NCBI GenBank assembly: GCA_017398585.1
Contig: JAFQFS010000094.1
Span: 1 to 55,619 of the forward strand
Reading direction: 5' to 3'
Source of the DNA: Clostridia bacterium
GTDB lineage: Bacteria > Bacillota > Clostridia > Oscillospirales > CAG-272
Length of the DNA stretch: 55,619 nucleotides
The position numbers and the translations under genes are program-made. Within the stretch, counting starts at the first letter, position 1. Each line of letters starts with the position of its first letter. The notes beneath the pieces are model-generated. The model did no database searches and was not told the DNA's origin. It saw only the letters and a list, made by a program, of their open reading frames with translations. Positions 1-8,449 of the stretch are shown here, piece after piece.

Positions 1-932
1 GGGTTGGACTTTTCGTTAGTACCGGGAGCAACGCCGAAGAAGCCGTTTTCGGGGTTGACTGCCCAGAGACGACCGTCCTGACCGACGCGGAGCCATGCGA
101 TATCGTCGCCTACGCACCATACCTTGTAGCCCTGCTTCTTGTAAACTTCCGGCGGAATGAGCATAGCGAGGTTGGTCTTGCCGCATGCGGACGGGAATGC
201 AGCGGAGATGTACTTGACGTCGCCGTTCGGGAATTCGATACCGAGGATGAGCATGTGTTCAGCCATCCAGCCTTCCTTACGGCCGAGGTAGGAAGCGATA
301 CGGAGAGCGAAGCACTTCTTGCCGAGGAGAACGTTTCCGCCGTAGCCGGAGTTAACGGACCAGATGGTGTTGTCTTCCGGGAAGTGGCAGATGTAACGGT
401 TTTCTTCGTCGAGTTCAGCCTTTGCGTGGAGACCCTTGATGTAGTCGTCGCTGTCGCCGAGAGCTTCGAGAACGTTGGTGCCTACGCGGGTCATGATGAG
501 CATGTTGAGTACAACGTAGATGGAGTCGGTAAGTTCGATACCGTACTTCGCGAAGTCGGAACCAACGATACCCATGGAGTAGGGGATAACGTACATGGTT
601 CTGCCCTTCATAGCGCCCTTGTAGAGCTTGCCGAGCTTTTCGTAGCATTCCTTGGGGTCCATCCAGTTGTTGATGGTGCCTGCGTCTTCCTTCTTAGAAG
701 TGCAGATGAAGGTTCTGCCTTCAACGCGCGCTACGTCGTTGACAGCAGTGTGGTGAAGATAGCATCCGGGGAGCTTTTCTTCGTTGAGCTTTATCATTTC
801 GCCGGTGGAGCAAGCTTCCGCACGGAGTGCTTCCGCCTGTTCTTCGGAACCGTCGATCCATACGATCTTATCAGGGCAAGTCAGGGCTGCCATTTCCTCT
901 ACCCAGGAGAGGACATGCTTGTTAGTAACCAT
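1..932 (-). CDS. pckG: Phosphoenolpyruvate carboxykinase (GTP), 5' part, runs off the window
   Basis: This is the first 310 residues of GTP-dependent PEP carboxykinase, which interconverts oxaloacetate and PEP with GTP/GDP in the cytoplasm. The N-terminal domain carries the family stretch GCYLHHTAVNDVAR (56-69). The PEPCK-specific kinase-1 loop FPSACGKTNLAML is at residues 246-258. The ATG at 932 follows AAGGAG at 7-nt spacing. The gene is incomplete because it continues past position 1; the family is about 600 residues long, so roughly half is visible. It is transcribed divergently from lexA and has its own sigma-A promoter. In fermentative Clostridia the enzyme may run toward either PEP or oxaloacetate; the sequence does not decide this. 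Confidence 0.96.
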   Translation of the reverse strand, partial: MVTNKHVLSWVEEMAALTCPDKIVWIDGSEEQAEALRAEACSTGEMIKLNEEKLPGCYLHHTAVNDVARVEGRTFICTSKKEDAGTINNWMDPKECYEKLGKLYKGAMKGRTMYVIPYSMGIVGSDFAKYGIELTDSIYVVLNMLIMTRVGTNVLEALGDSDDYIKGLHAKAELDEENRYICHFPEDNTIWSVNSGYGGNVLLGKKCFALRIASYLGRKEGWMAEHMLILGIEFPNGDVKYISAAFPSACGKTNLAMLIPPEVYKKQGYKVWCVGDDIAWLRVGQDGRLWAVNPENGFFGVAPGTNEKSN

Positions 933-1004
933 TTAATAAACTCCTTGATAATTTAAAAGATCGGAAAATATTTGAAATAGAATTCCAAAATCCCGCTATG
1001 ATAC

Positions 1005-1033
1005 ATTATACACTATGAATCCGATTTTTTCAA
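1005..1033 (-). promoter_or_regulatory. Sigma-A promoter of pckG
   Basis: On the minus strand a TTGAAA -35 box (1033-1028) and a perfect TATAAT -10 box (1010-1005) are separated by exactly 17 bp. The start codon lies about 70 bp downstream. The 933-1248 intergenic region holds this promoter, the divergent lexA promoter and the SOS box; no other gene is apparent there. Confidence 0.75.
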
Positions 1034-1134
1034 TCACTAAAGCAAGATTTTTTCGATTTTTACATTTTCTTCACAAACCCACCGGATTTGTATGTCAGAT
1101 TTTCCGGCGTCGGAAAAAAACAGAGAAAAAATCA

Positions 1135-1148
1135 CGAACAAGTGTTTA
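1135..1148 (+). promoter_or_regulatory. LexA (Cheo/SOS) operator
   Basis: The 14-mer CGAACAAGTGTTTA matches the Gram-positive SOS consensus CGAACRNRYGTTYC at 13 of 14 positions. It overlaps the -35 box of the lexA promoter (1145-1150), which is the position expected for autorepression by LexA. Confidence 0.8.
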
Positions 1149-1173
1149 CATGCCGGGAAACTTATGATATAAT
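1145..1173 (+). promoter_or_regulatory. Sigma-A promoter of lexA
   Basis: TTTACA (1145-1150), a 17-bp spacer and TATAAT (1168-1173) form a near-consensus promoter. The -35 element shares bases with the LexA operator. Confidence 0.8.
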
Positions 1174-1248
1174 GAAACCGCAAAACACTTGCGGAACGAT
1201 TCTGTACAATTTATCCAATATTTTATTACTGCATATGAGGTGACCGGA

Positions 1249-1872
1249 ATGACGAAACTCAGCCCGAAGGAACAGCTTGTTTTTGACTATATCAAAGAGA
1301 ATATCAAGACCAGAGGCTATTCGCCGTCCATACGCGATATCTGTGCGGCGCTGAACATCAAGAGCACCTCAACGGTTCACACCTGCCTCGAACGCCTGGA
1401 GGAGAAGGGATACATTCAGAAGGAAGACGGAAAAAGCCGTACCGTACGTATCGAAGGTCTGAACACCGCGGACGCGGCAGAGAATCCCGATAGTCTGAGC
1501 ATTCCGATCATCGGACGTGTGACGGCGGGAACGCCGATTCTTGCTGTGGAAAACTATGAAGGTTACATCCATTATCCCGCAGGACTCCGTTCGCTTCCGG
1601 AAAATGAAATGTTCGCTCTCCGTGTTTCCGGAAACAGCATGATCGAAGCGGGGATCCTCGATGGTGACATTGTGATCGTGGAAAAAACGCCGATCGCGGA
1701 AAACGGCGACATTGTTGTTGCGCTGATTGACGACGAAGCGACGGTCAAGACGTTCTATAAGGAAGACGGTCACTTCCGTCTCCAGCCGGAAAACCGTGCG
1801 ATGCTTCCGATCATTGTCAACAGCCTGATGATCCTCGGCAAAGTCATCACCAGCATCCGGTACTACCGCTGA
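1249..1872 (+). CDS. lexA: LexA repressor, SOS regulator
   Basis: LexA represses DNA-damage genes and inactivates itself by RecA-stimulated autocleavage. The N-terminal winged helix (about 1-68) contains SPSIRDICAALNI and a wing ending KSRTVRIEG. The Ala-Gly cleavage site is A93-G94 (VTAGTP). The catalytic dyad is Ser130 (SGNSM) and Lys167 (EATVKTF), so autocleavage should be intact. The start at 1249 is chosen because GAGGTGA precedes it at good spacing and the product has the usual length of 207 residues; an upstream in-frame ATG at 1189 would add 20 non-homologous residues and lies too close to the promoter. Regulation is probably autogenous through the operator at 1135-1148. Confidence 0.97.
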   Translation: MTKLSPKEQLVFDYIKENIKTRGYSPSIRDICAALNIKSTSTVHTCLERLEEKGYIQKEDGKSRTVRIEGLNTADAAENPDSLSIPIIGRVTAGTPILAVENYEGYIHYPAGLRSLPENEMFALRVSGNSMIEAGILDGDIVIVEKTPIAENGDIVVALIDDEATVKTFYKEDGHFRLQPENRAMLPIIVNSLMILGKVITSIRYYR

Positions 1873-1923
1873 AAACCATAAAATGTGAAACCAATAAAAC
1901 TCTACATACAAAGGAGAAAAAAC

Positions 1924-2331
1924 ATGGCAAACGAAATCATCAAGGGAATGGGATTCCATCACATCGCGCTGAAGGCAGTGGATTTTGAAGCTTCTCTCAA
2001 GTTCTACGAAGCACTCGGCATGAAGTTCTATACCCAGTGGGGGGAAGGCGACGGCAGAATCGCAATGCTCGACCTCGGTGACGGCGGCATCCTTGAACTG
2101 TTCGCAGGCGGCGCAGAAGGTGCAAACACCAATTACATCCACTTTGCAATGAAGGTAGACGACGTTGACGCCGCTTATGCGACCGCAATCGCTGCGGGTG
2201 CAAAGCCGAAGTCCGAACCGAAGGTTGTTCCGCTGAACTCCGCTCCCGTAAAGCTTACCCTCAACTGCGGCTTCGTATACGGCCCGTCCGGTGAAGAACT
2301 CGAATTCTTCCGCATCGTTGAAGCGAAGTAA
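1924..2331 (+). CDS. VOC superfamily (glyoxalase/dioxygenase-fold) protein
   Basis: This 135-residue protein has the paired beta-alpha-beta-beta-beta modules of the vicinal oxygen chelate fold. Module 1 runs from GFHHIALKAVDFEASLKFYE to the ILELF strand. Module 2 starts at NYIHFAMKVDDVDAAYA and ends in GEELEFF. Likely metal ligands are His near residue 11, Glu in ILELF, His in YIHFA and Glu in ELEFF, as in glyoxalase I-like enzymes. The substrate cannot be assigned. The start follows AAAGGAG at 1924; an upstream ATG at 1885 lacks such a site. It lies 51 bp after lexA on the same strand and is followed by a palindromic repeat. Confidence 0.85.
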   Translation: MANEIIKGMGFHHIALKAVDFEASLKFYEALGMKFYTQWGEGDGRIAMLDLGDGGILELFAGGAEGANTNYIHFAMKVDDVDAAYATAIAAGAKPKSEPKVVPLNSAPVKLTLNCGFVYGPSGEELEFFRIVEAK

Positions 2332-2346
2332 AAATGTGAGATCATC

Positions 2347-2420
2347 GGGGAAAGACTTTTTTCATAAAGTTTTTCCCCAAGTTGCTTTAGCAACTTGTTA
2401 CCCCATTTTCCAAAACTTTC
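2347..2420 (+). repeat. Palindromic repeat family, single unit (hairpin then arm, with accessory hairpin)
   Basis: A GGGGAAAGACTTTTTT / AAAGTTTTTCCCC hairpin is followed by an accessory hairpin AAGTTGCTTTAGCAACTT and the outer arm CCCCATTTTCCAAAACTTTC. It lies between the VOC and ABM genes. It may act as a terminator, but no separate U-tract follows it. Confidence 0.8.
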
Positions 2421-2448
2421 AGACAAATAAATCAGGAGAATATTGAAA

Positions 2449-2742
2449 ATGCTTGCAACTGTTGTTTACGTTGACGTTCTTCCCGAATACGTTGACGCGT
2501 TCGCTGAAATTACCAAGTACAATCACGAAAATTCCCGCAAGGAGCCCGGCAACATCCGTTTTGACGTCCTCCATGCGAATAATGATCCCACCAAGTTCAT
2601 CCTTTACGAAGTTTATGCGGACAAGGAAGCCGCTGCGGCTCACAAGGAAACCGAACATTACAACAAGTGGCGTGAAACGGTCGCCCCCATGATGGCAAAT
2701 CCCCGTCAGAGCTGCCCGACCACTCCTCTCTGCTTTGACTGA
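2449..2742 (+). CDS. Antibiotic biosynthesis monooxygenase (ABM) domain protein, LsrG/YgiN-like
   Basis: This is a 97-residue single-domain ABM protein, a family of small dimeric ferredoxin-like barrels. The stretch HENSRKEPGNIRFDVLHAN and the following FILYEVYADKEAAAAHKETEHY closely resemble the LsrG and YgiN quinol-monooxygenase group. LsrG acts on phosphorylated autoinducer-2, but no other lsr gene is visible, so the substrate stays open. ATG 2449 is chosen because AGGAG (2434-2438) is 10 nt upstream; an in-frame TTG at 2443 would be only 4 nt away. The end overlaps the next gene by 8 nt. Confidence 0.85.
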   Translation: MLATVVYVDVLPEYVDAFAEITKYNHENSRKEPGNIRFDVLHANNDPTKFILYEVYADKEAAAAHKETEHYNKWRETVAPMMANPRQSCPTTPLCFD

Positions 2743-3433
2743 TTTTCACCCTCTTCCGCGTGAATTCTACTGCACCGACGCGCTGACTCTTGCGGAAAAT
2801 CTTATCGGAAAAACGCTCGTTCACATCGTGAACGGTACCGTACTTGCAGCGGTCATTACTGAAACGGAAGCATACATGGGGGTCATCGACCGTGCGTCCC
2901 ACGCGTACGGCGGACGCCGTACCGCGCGGACCGAAACGATGTATCTCGAGGGCGGGCACGCTTACGTCTACCTCATCTACGGGATTTATTCCTGCATGAA
3001 CATTACGGCGAATGAAGACGGGAATCCCGAAGCGGTTCTGATCCGCGGGGGATATCCCATCGCCGGGGAAGAAGAGATGTACCGTACGTATCTCGCCCGG
3101 GGACGCCGCAGAAAAGCAGTGCCGAAGGCGTTTGATGAGCTGTCTCGGAAGGAGATCTTTTCCTTCACCAACGGGCCCGGCAAACTGTGTACGGCGATGT
3201 CCATCGACCGGTCACTGGATAAGCTTGATATGGTTTTTGAAGATTCGGTCAATGCGGATTTTTTGTCACACAATTTCTTTGTGCAGGATGATGGATTTTG
3301 TGCGGCTGAGATCGTCCGTTCGCCGCGGATCGGCATTGATTATGCCGGAGAAGCGGCGGAATATCCGTGGCGCTTCACCGTGAAAGAGGAAAAAGGACTT
3401 CCCGTGTTTATAAGAAACGGGAACATACAGTAA
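2735..3433 (+). CDS. 3-methyladenine DNA glycosylase (AAG/MPG family)
   Basis: This enzyme excises alkylated purines from DNA to start base-excision repair. Residues 7-30 (LPREFY...LIGKTLVH) match the family N-terminus. The catalytic motif is ITETEAYMG, with Glu45 equivalent to human E125 and Tyr47 to Y127. Further family stretches are RASHAYGGRRTART, YVYLIYGIYSCMNI and NGPGKLCTAM. The only start that keeps the conserved N-terminus is TTG 2735, which overlaps the ABM stop by 8 nt and has no clear Shine-Dalgarno site, so translation is probably coupled. Its position near lexA gives a loose DNA-repair context. Confidence 0.93.
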   Translation: MTDFHPLPREFYCTDALTLAENLIGKTLVHIVNGTVLAAVITETEAYMGVIDRASHAYGGRRTARTETMYLEGGHAYVYLIYGIYSCMNITANEDGNPEAVLIRGGYPIAGEEEMYRTYLARGRRRKAVPKAFDELSRKEIFSFTNGPGKLCTAMSIDRSLDKLDMVFEDSVNADFLSHNFFVQDDGFCAAEIVRSPRIGIDYAGEAAEYPWRFTVKEEKGLPVFIRNGNIQ

Positions 3434-3452
3434 ATGGAATATCAGATTGTAC

Positions 3453-3492
3453 AAAAACTCTGCGATACGGACGGTATTGCGGAGTTTTTTTC
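3453..3492 (+). terminator. Rho-independent terminator after the glycosylase gene
   Basis: AAAACTCTGCGATAC pairs with GGTATTGCGGAGTTTT (one mismatch) and is followed by a T-run. It ends the lexA-to-glycosylase segment and separates it from the glycogen genes. Confidence 0.85.
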
Positions 3493-3650
3493 TTACGCTG
3501 GAGGGAATTTTGCACAATTTCGGGGGGCGGACGGGACTTTTGAGGACAGTTCCTGAACTTTTTTCGACGATTAATTAGTGATAATTGTGTAATATAACAA
3601 AATCTTATCTATTATTTATAAAAATTATTTATGAATATATCAAAAAGCCC

Positions 3651-3679
3651 TTGCAAAATCTTTCCATTTGGGGTATAAT
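3651..3679 (+). promoter_or_regulatory. Sigma-A promoter of the glycogen operon
   Basis: TTGCAA (3651-3656), a 17-bp spacer and TATAAT (3674-3679) lie 27 bp upstream of the glgB start. The AT-rich region 3540-3650 upstream could add UP-element activity. Confidence 0.75.
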
Positions 3680-3706
3680 GAATAACGGAAAGGATGGATT
3701 GATAAA

Positions 3707-5731
3707 ATGAAAGAACTCGAAAACCTGAACGTCCGTGAGGTCACGGAGGAGTCTGTCCGCCCGATTGGCGCGGGACTGCCCGAAACTGACGAGCTCCCGG
3801 CGTATCTTTTCCATCAGGGAACCAACTACAAATCGTACGACTATATGGGCGCTCACTGCGAAAAGACCGCCGACGGCTATGTGTATACCTTCCGTGTCTG
3901 GGCGCCGAACGCAACCTTTATTACACTCAATGCCGATTTCACCGACTGGCAGAACGGTCTTCCGTTCCGTCGGATCACGAAGAACGGCATCTGGGAAGTG
4001 GTCGTTGAGTCCGATGTTTCCCTTGACGGACAGTTCTACAAGTTCGCCGTCACCGGAAAGGACGGCGTGACCTGGCTCAAGTCCGACCCGTATGCGTTCT
4101 CTTCGGAAACTCTTCTGAAGACCGCATCCATTCTCTGCGACGATACTTCCCATACCTGGAACGACGCGGAATGGATGAAAAAGCGCAGCGCGACTGTCTG
4201 TCCGAAGCAGCGCGGCTTCAAGCCGAAGGTCAACCACTTCTACAGCGCACCGCTGAATATTTACGAAGTTCATCTCGGTTCATGGCGTACCCTTGACGGG
4301 AAATCCACGGAGGACGGGGAACATTATCTGAACTACCGTGACATCGCGGACAAGCTCGCGCCGTACGTCTCCGACATGGGTTATACCCACGTCGAACTGC
4401 TGCCCGTTATGGAGCATCCGTACGACGGATCATGGGGCTATCAGGTCTGCGGCTACTATGCACCGACCTCCCGCTACGGCACGCCCGAGGATTTCAAATA
4501 TTTTGTCGAAAAGATGCACGAATACAGCATCGGCGTTATTCTCGACTGGGTACCGGCACATTTCCCGAAGGACCGTCATGGTCTTTACGAATTCGACGGT
4601 CAGCCGCTGTACGAATATCAGGGCAGAGACCGCATGGAAAACGAAGGCTGGGGTACAAGATACTTCGACGTAGGACGTCCGGAAATTCAGTCGTTCCTCG
4701 TTTCGAATGCACTGTTCTGGCTGCGTGAATACCATGCCGACGGTCTCCGCATCGACGCTGTCGCCGCGATGCTCTACCTCGACTATGAAAAGAGACCGGG
4801 CGAATGGGTACCGAACTACAAGGGAACCAACCACAACCTCGAAGCCATCGCATTCTTCCAGAAGCTCAATACCGCCGTTTTTGCGGAATTCCCGGATGCT
4901 CTGATGATCGCCGAGGAATCCACGGACTGGCCGATGATCACAAAGCCCGTCTGGGAAGGCGGCATCGGCTTCAACTTCAAGTGGAATATGGGCTTCGCGA
5001 ACGACCTGTTCGATTATGTTCAGACCGACCCGGTTGCAAGAAAACACGTTCACAACAAGCTGACATTCCCGCTGATGTACGCCTTCACGGAAAACTATAT
5101 CCTGCCGGTATCGCATGACGAAGTCGTGCACGGCAAGAAGTCGCTCGTCGACAAGATGTTCGGTGAATACGACGACAAGTTTGCCGGAATGCGCACGTTC
5201 CTCATGTATATGATGACCCTGCCGGGCAAGAAGCTGACTTTCATGGGCACCGAGTTCGCGCAGTTCCGCGAATGGGACTACGAAAACGAACTGGAATGGT
5301 TCATGACGCAGTACCCGCGCCACACCGAAATGCAGCGCTTCGTCCGTGAACTGAACAGGTTCTACCTCGCGACTCCGGAGCTCTGGGAAATCGACGATAC
5401 CTGGGACGGCTTCGAATGGATCGAGCCGAACATGGCGGATCTGAACGTGATCTCCTACCGCCGCAAGGACAAGAAGGGACACGAAATTGTTATTGTTCTG
5501 AATTTTGCTCCGGTTGTACGTGAAAACTTCAAGGTACGCGTGCCGAAGATGGGACGTTACGAAGAGATTATGACGACGGACAAGTACGAATTCGGCGGAA
5601 AGAACCGTGTGAACGAAGAAGCGGTCCGTACCCGCGCCGTAATCCGTGATGACGGTAAGCGCGAAAACGAGATTGAGATCACTCTTCCCGCACTCGGAGG
5701 TGTGATCCTCCGTAAACAGACCAACAGCTGA
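3707..5731 (+). CDS. glgB: 1,4-alpha-glucan branching enzyme
   Basis: GlgB moves alpha-1,4 oligoglucans to alpha-1,6 branch points in glycogen. The N-terminal CBM48 domain spans about residues 55-140 (TFRVWAPNA...). The GH13 barrel includes [10 protein letters not shown] (region I), DGLRIDAVA with nucleophile Asp350, MIAEEST with general acid Glu403, and SHDEVVHG with transition-state Asp471. An all-beta C-terminal domain follows. At 674 residues it is a typical bacterial GlgB. The ATG at 3707 follows GGAAAGGAT. It is the first gene of a six-gene glycogen cluster and is 61 bp from glgC. There is no signal peptide, so it is cytoplasmic. Confidence 0.98.
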   Translation: MKELENLNVREVTEESVRPIGAGLPETDELPAYLFHQGTNYKSYDYMGAHCEKTADGYVYTFRVWAPNATFITLNADFTDWQNGLPFRRITKNGIWEVVVESDVSLDGQFYKFAVTGKDGVTWLKSDPYAFSSETLLKTASILCDDTSHTWNDAEWMKKRSATVCPKQRGFKPKVNHFYSAPLNIYEVHLGSWRTLDGKSTEDGEHYLNYRDIADKLAPYVSDMGYTHVELLPVMEHPYDGSWGYQVCGYYAPTSRYGTPEDFKYFVEKMHEYSIGVILDWVPAHFPKDRHGLYEFDGQPLYEYQGRDRMENEGWGTRYFDVGRPEIQSFLVSNALFWLREYHADGLRIDAVAAMLYLDYEKRPGEWVPNYKGTNHNLEAIAFFQKLNTAVFAEFPDALMIAEESTDWPMITKPVWEGGIGFNFKWNMGFANDLFDYVQTDPVARKHVHNKLTFPLMYAFTENYILPVSHDEVVHGKKSLVDKMFGEYDDKFAGMRTFLMYMMTLPGKKLTFMGTEFAQFREWDYENELEWFMTQYPRHTEMQRFVRELNRFYLATPELWEIDDTWDGFEWIEPNMADLNVISYRRKDKKGHEIVIVLNFAPVVRENFKVRVPKMGRYEEIMTTDKYEFGGKNRVNEEAVRTRAVIRDDGKRENEIEITLPALGGVILRKQTNS

Positions 5732-5792
5732 GGAATCCGAACCAGCGCACAATTTTATTTTATATAAAAAATCACAGACTATGGAGGCAACT

Positions 5793-6995
5793 ATGTTAAA
5801 GAAACAGGAATGTGTTGCGATGCTTCTTGCCGGCGGGCAGGGCAGCAGACTTTATACACTGACCGAGAAAACAGCAAAGCCGGCTGTACGCTTCGGCGGT
5901 AAGTACCGGATCATCGACTTCCCGCTGTCGAACTGTGTCAATTCCGGAATCTACACCGTCGGCGTTCTCACCCAGTATCAGCCGCTCGCTCTGAACGAGT
6001 ACATCGGCAACGGCGAACCGTGGGACCTTGACCGTGTCAACAGCGGTGTGCGCGTTCTTCCTCCGTATCAGGCGAAGTCCGGTGCGGACTGGTACAAGGG
6101 TACCGCAAACGCGATTTACCAGAACCTTGAGTTCATTAACCGCTACGATCCCGACTATGTTCTGATTCTCTCCGGTGACCACATCTACAAGATGGACTAC
6201 GAAAAGATGCTCGAAGCGCACAAGGAAAAAGGCGCGGAATGCACCATCGCGGTTCTTGAAGTTTCTCTCGAAGAAGCAAGTCGCTTCGGTATCATGAACA
6301 CCGACGACGACCTCCGCATCACGGAATTCGAAGAAAAGCCGAAGCAGCCGAAGAGCACCAAGGCATCCATGGGTATCTATATTTTCAACAAGGATCTCCT
6401 GGAACAGTACCTGATCGAAGACGAAGCAGACCCGGAATCTTCCAAGGACTTCGGTAAGAATATCATCCCGAAGATGCTCGCCGACGGCCGCAAGATGTAC
6501 GCATATGCGTTCTCCGGCTACTGGAAGGACGTCGGAACAATCCAGTCTCTCTGGGAAGCGAACATGGATCTCATCGGCGACAAACCGGAATTTGACCTCC
6601 GCGACCGCAGCTGGAGAATCTTTTCCAGAAACTACTCCGATCCGCCGCAGTACATCGGCGAATACGCGAAGATTTCCAATTCCCTCATCACCGAAGGGTG
6701 CGAAGTTGAAGGTATTGTTGAAAACTCTGTCCTCGCGAGCGGCGTTAAGGTAGCGCGCGGTGCGATCATCAAGGATTCCATCATCATGCGCAACGTCACC
6801 ATCGCGGAAGGCGCAACCATCAACTACTCCATCATCGACAGCGACACCAAGATCGGTGCAGGCTCCATCATCGGTCATACCAAGAGCAGCAACAGCGGCA
6901 TCGCTCTCATCGGCTCCGAACTGGACATCAAGCCCGGCTCGAAAATCGCGGGCGGCGAAATGGTCGACAGCGAATGGCTCGCTAAGAACAAGTAA
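5793..6995 (+). CDS. glgC: Glucose-1-phosphate adenylyltransferase, catalytic subunit
   Basis: GlgC makes ADP-glucose from ATP and glucose-1-phosphate, the committed step of glycogen synthesis. The N-terminal nucleotidyltransferase signature [10 protein letters not shown] is at residues 11-20, followed by [29 protein letters not shown] (catalytic Asp) and FEEKPKQP. The C-terminal third is a left-handed beta-helix of hexapeptide repeats (NSLI...NSVL...DSII...). ATG 5793 is preferred over ATG 5781 because GGAGG (5783-5787) overlaps the upstream codon and sits 5 nt before 5793. The product has 400 residues, normal for the family. GlgD follows directly, so a GlgC-GlgD hetero-oligomer is likely. 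Confidence 0.98.
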   Translation: MLKKQECVAMLLAGGQGSRLYTLTEKTAKPAVRFGGKYRIIDFPLSNCVNSGIYTVGVLTQYQPLALNEYIGNGEPWDLDRVNSGVRVLPPYQAKSGADWYKGTANAIYQNLEFINRYDPDYVLILSGDHIYKMDYEKMLEAHKEKGAECTIAVLEVSLEEASRFGIMNTDDDLRITEFEEKPKQPKSTKASMGIYIFNKDLLEQYLIEDEADPESSKDFGKNIIPKMLADGRKMYAYAFSGYWKDVGTIQSLWEANMDLIGDKPEFDLRDRSWRIFSRNYSDPPQYIGEYAKISNSLITEGCEVEGIVENSVLASGVKVARGAIIKDSIIMRNVTIAEGATINYSIIDSDTKIGAGSIIGHTKSSNSGIALIGSELDIKPGSKIAGGEMVDSEWLAKNK

Positions 6996-7046
6996 TCCGG
7001 AACATACGCCACAGATACGACAGAAGACAGAAAGGAATCGAATACA

Positions 7047-8180
7047 ATGTCAGCGTCAGGAATCATTTTCTCGAATATTCATGATAATAATATACCGGAG
7101 TTGACCAGACTGCGCACCGTTGCGTCTGTCCCGTTTGCGTGCCGTTACCGCTTCATCGACTTCACGCTTTCCAACATGGTAAACTCCAATATCTATAACA
7201 TCAGCGTGATCACCCACTACAACTATCAGTCTCTCATGGACCACATCGGTTCCGGTAAGGACTGGGATCTCGCACGTCGTTCCGGCGGTATCAAGATCCT
7301 CCCGCCGTACATCAACGCTTACGCGAACAACAGCAATCTTGTTTATCAGACCAGACTGCAGGCGCTCAAGAGTGTGAATAACTCCATCAGCCGCATCACG
7401 GACGACTACGTTGTTCTCTCCGACTGCGACGTGATCTGCAACGTTGATTTCAACGATATCATTGCATACCATCAGAAGACCGACGCAGATATGACCATCG
7501 CGGTCAAGAGCGTTGAACTCACTCCCGAAACCGCAAAGATCAATACCATCTTCACCTCCGATGAAGAAGGCCGTGTAACCGACGTTCTCTCATACCCGTC
7601 CAACTTCAGAGGCGTAGCGGACATCAGCCTGAACATCGTGGTCATGAAGACCTCCTACCTGCAGCAGATCGTCCTCGACGCGATCGCACACGACCATGTC
7701 AGCCTCACCCGCGACGTCATCGCGCGCAACATGAAGCACATGAATTACCGTGTCTACAAGTACGAAGGTTACTTCGCATGCATCTCTTCCTTCGCGGATT
7801 ACTACTCTCACAGCATGGATCTTCTCCACAACGTGGAAGCGCGTGACTCCCTGTTCAATGTAAAGAATCGTCCGGTATACACGAAGGTTAGAAATTCCAC
7901 ACCGTCCTACTACAGCCCCACCTCCATCGTAAAGAACTCCATGATCGCGGACGGCTGCTACATCGAAGGTACGGTCGAAAACTCCATTATCTTCCGCGGT
8001 GCCAAGATCGGCCGCAACGCTACCGTCAAGAACAGCATCATCATGCAGGACTCCATCATCGGAGAGGGCGCATTCTTGAACTGCGTCATCACCGACAAGA
8101 ACGCAGTCATCCGTGACGGACGCATGCTCAGCGGTGCCGACACCCAGCCCTACTACATTTCCAAGGGCAAGTTGATTTGA
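7047..8180 (+). CDS. glgD: GlgD, regulatory paralogue of ADP-glucose pyrophosphorylase
   Basis: GlgD is the non-catalytic partner of GlgC in Bacillota and raises its activity. The 377-residue protein keeps the fold (CRYRFIDFTLSNMVNSNIYN, SDCDVICNVDF, hexapeptide repeats KNSMI...ENSII...KNSII). It lacks the AGGxGxRL nucleotide loop, having GIIFSNIHDNNIPELTRLR there instead. That loss is the usual mark of GlgD. It starts 51 bp after glgC with AGAAAGGAAT upstream. A composite repeat is inserted immediately downstream, between glgD and glgA. Confidence 0.96.
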   Translation: MSASGIIFSNIHDNNIPELTRLRTVASVPFACRYRFIDFTLSNMVNSNIYNISVITHYNYQSLMDHIGSGKDWDLARRSGGIKILPPYINAYANNSNLVYQTRLQALKSVNNSISRITDDYVVLSDCDVICNVDFNDIIAYHQKTDADMTIAVKSVELTPETAKINTIFTSDEEGRVTDVLSYPSNFRGVADISLNIVVMKTSYLQQIVLDAIAHDHVSLTRDVIARNMKHMNYRVYKYEGYFACISSFADYYSHSMDLLHNVEARDSLFNVKNRPVYTKVRNSTPSYYSPTSIVKNSMIADGCYIEGTVENSIIFRGAKIGRNATVKNSIIMQDSIIGEGAFLNCVITDKNAVIRDGRMLSGADTQPYYISKGKLI

Positions 8181-8186
8181 CTTTTC

Positions 8187-8423
8187 GCGGGAAACCTTTT
8201 TTGAGGAAAAAGGTTTCCCCGCGACTTTCTAAGTCGCATCCCTTCCAAAAACCTTTTTGGACTATGATACGGACAAAGTTGGGTGCAGATTGTGAGTAAT
8301 ATGATTTTGTCATGCGGACAAAATTTCTGATTACAAATAATTTGCACAAACTCTGTTACCATAATAGATTGAAGTTTTTTGAAAGGGGTCCGGGGAAAAC
8401 TTTTTGTAAAAAGTTTTCCCCGG
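8187..8423. repeat. Palindromic repeat family, complete composite element inside the glg operon
   Basis: The left unit is a GCGGGAAACCTTTTTT / AAAAAGGTTTCCCCGC hairpin with accessory hairpin GCGACTTTCTAAGTCGC and arm CCCTTCCAAAAACCTTTTT. The right unit is arm GAAGTTTTTTGAAAGGGG followed by GGGGAAAACTTTTT / AAAAAGTTTTCCCC. Between them lie GGGTGCAGATT (8281 on) and TTTGCACAAACTCTGTTACC, a degenerate inverted pair shared with the copies at 50729 and 51546. The element ends 13 bp before the glgA ribosome-binding site. Confidence 0.85.
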
Positions 8424-8449
8424 AAACCCCCATTAAAAGGAGATTAACT

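Noticed and set aside
8312-8449. N-terminal extension of glgA
   Set aside because: The extra codons translate the inserted repeat; the ATG at 8450 has a good ribosome-binding site and matches the family start.
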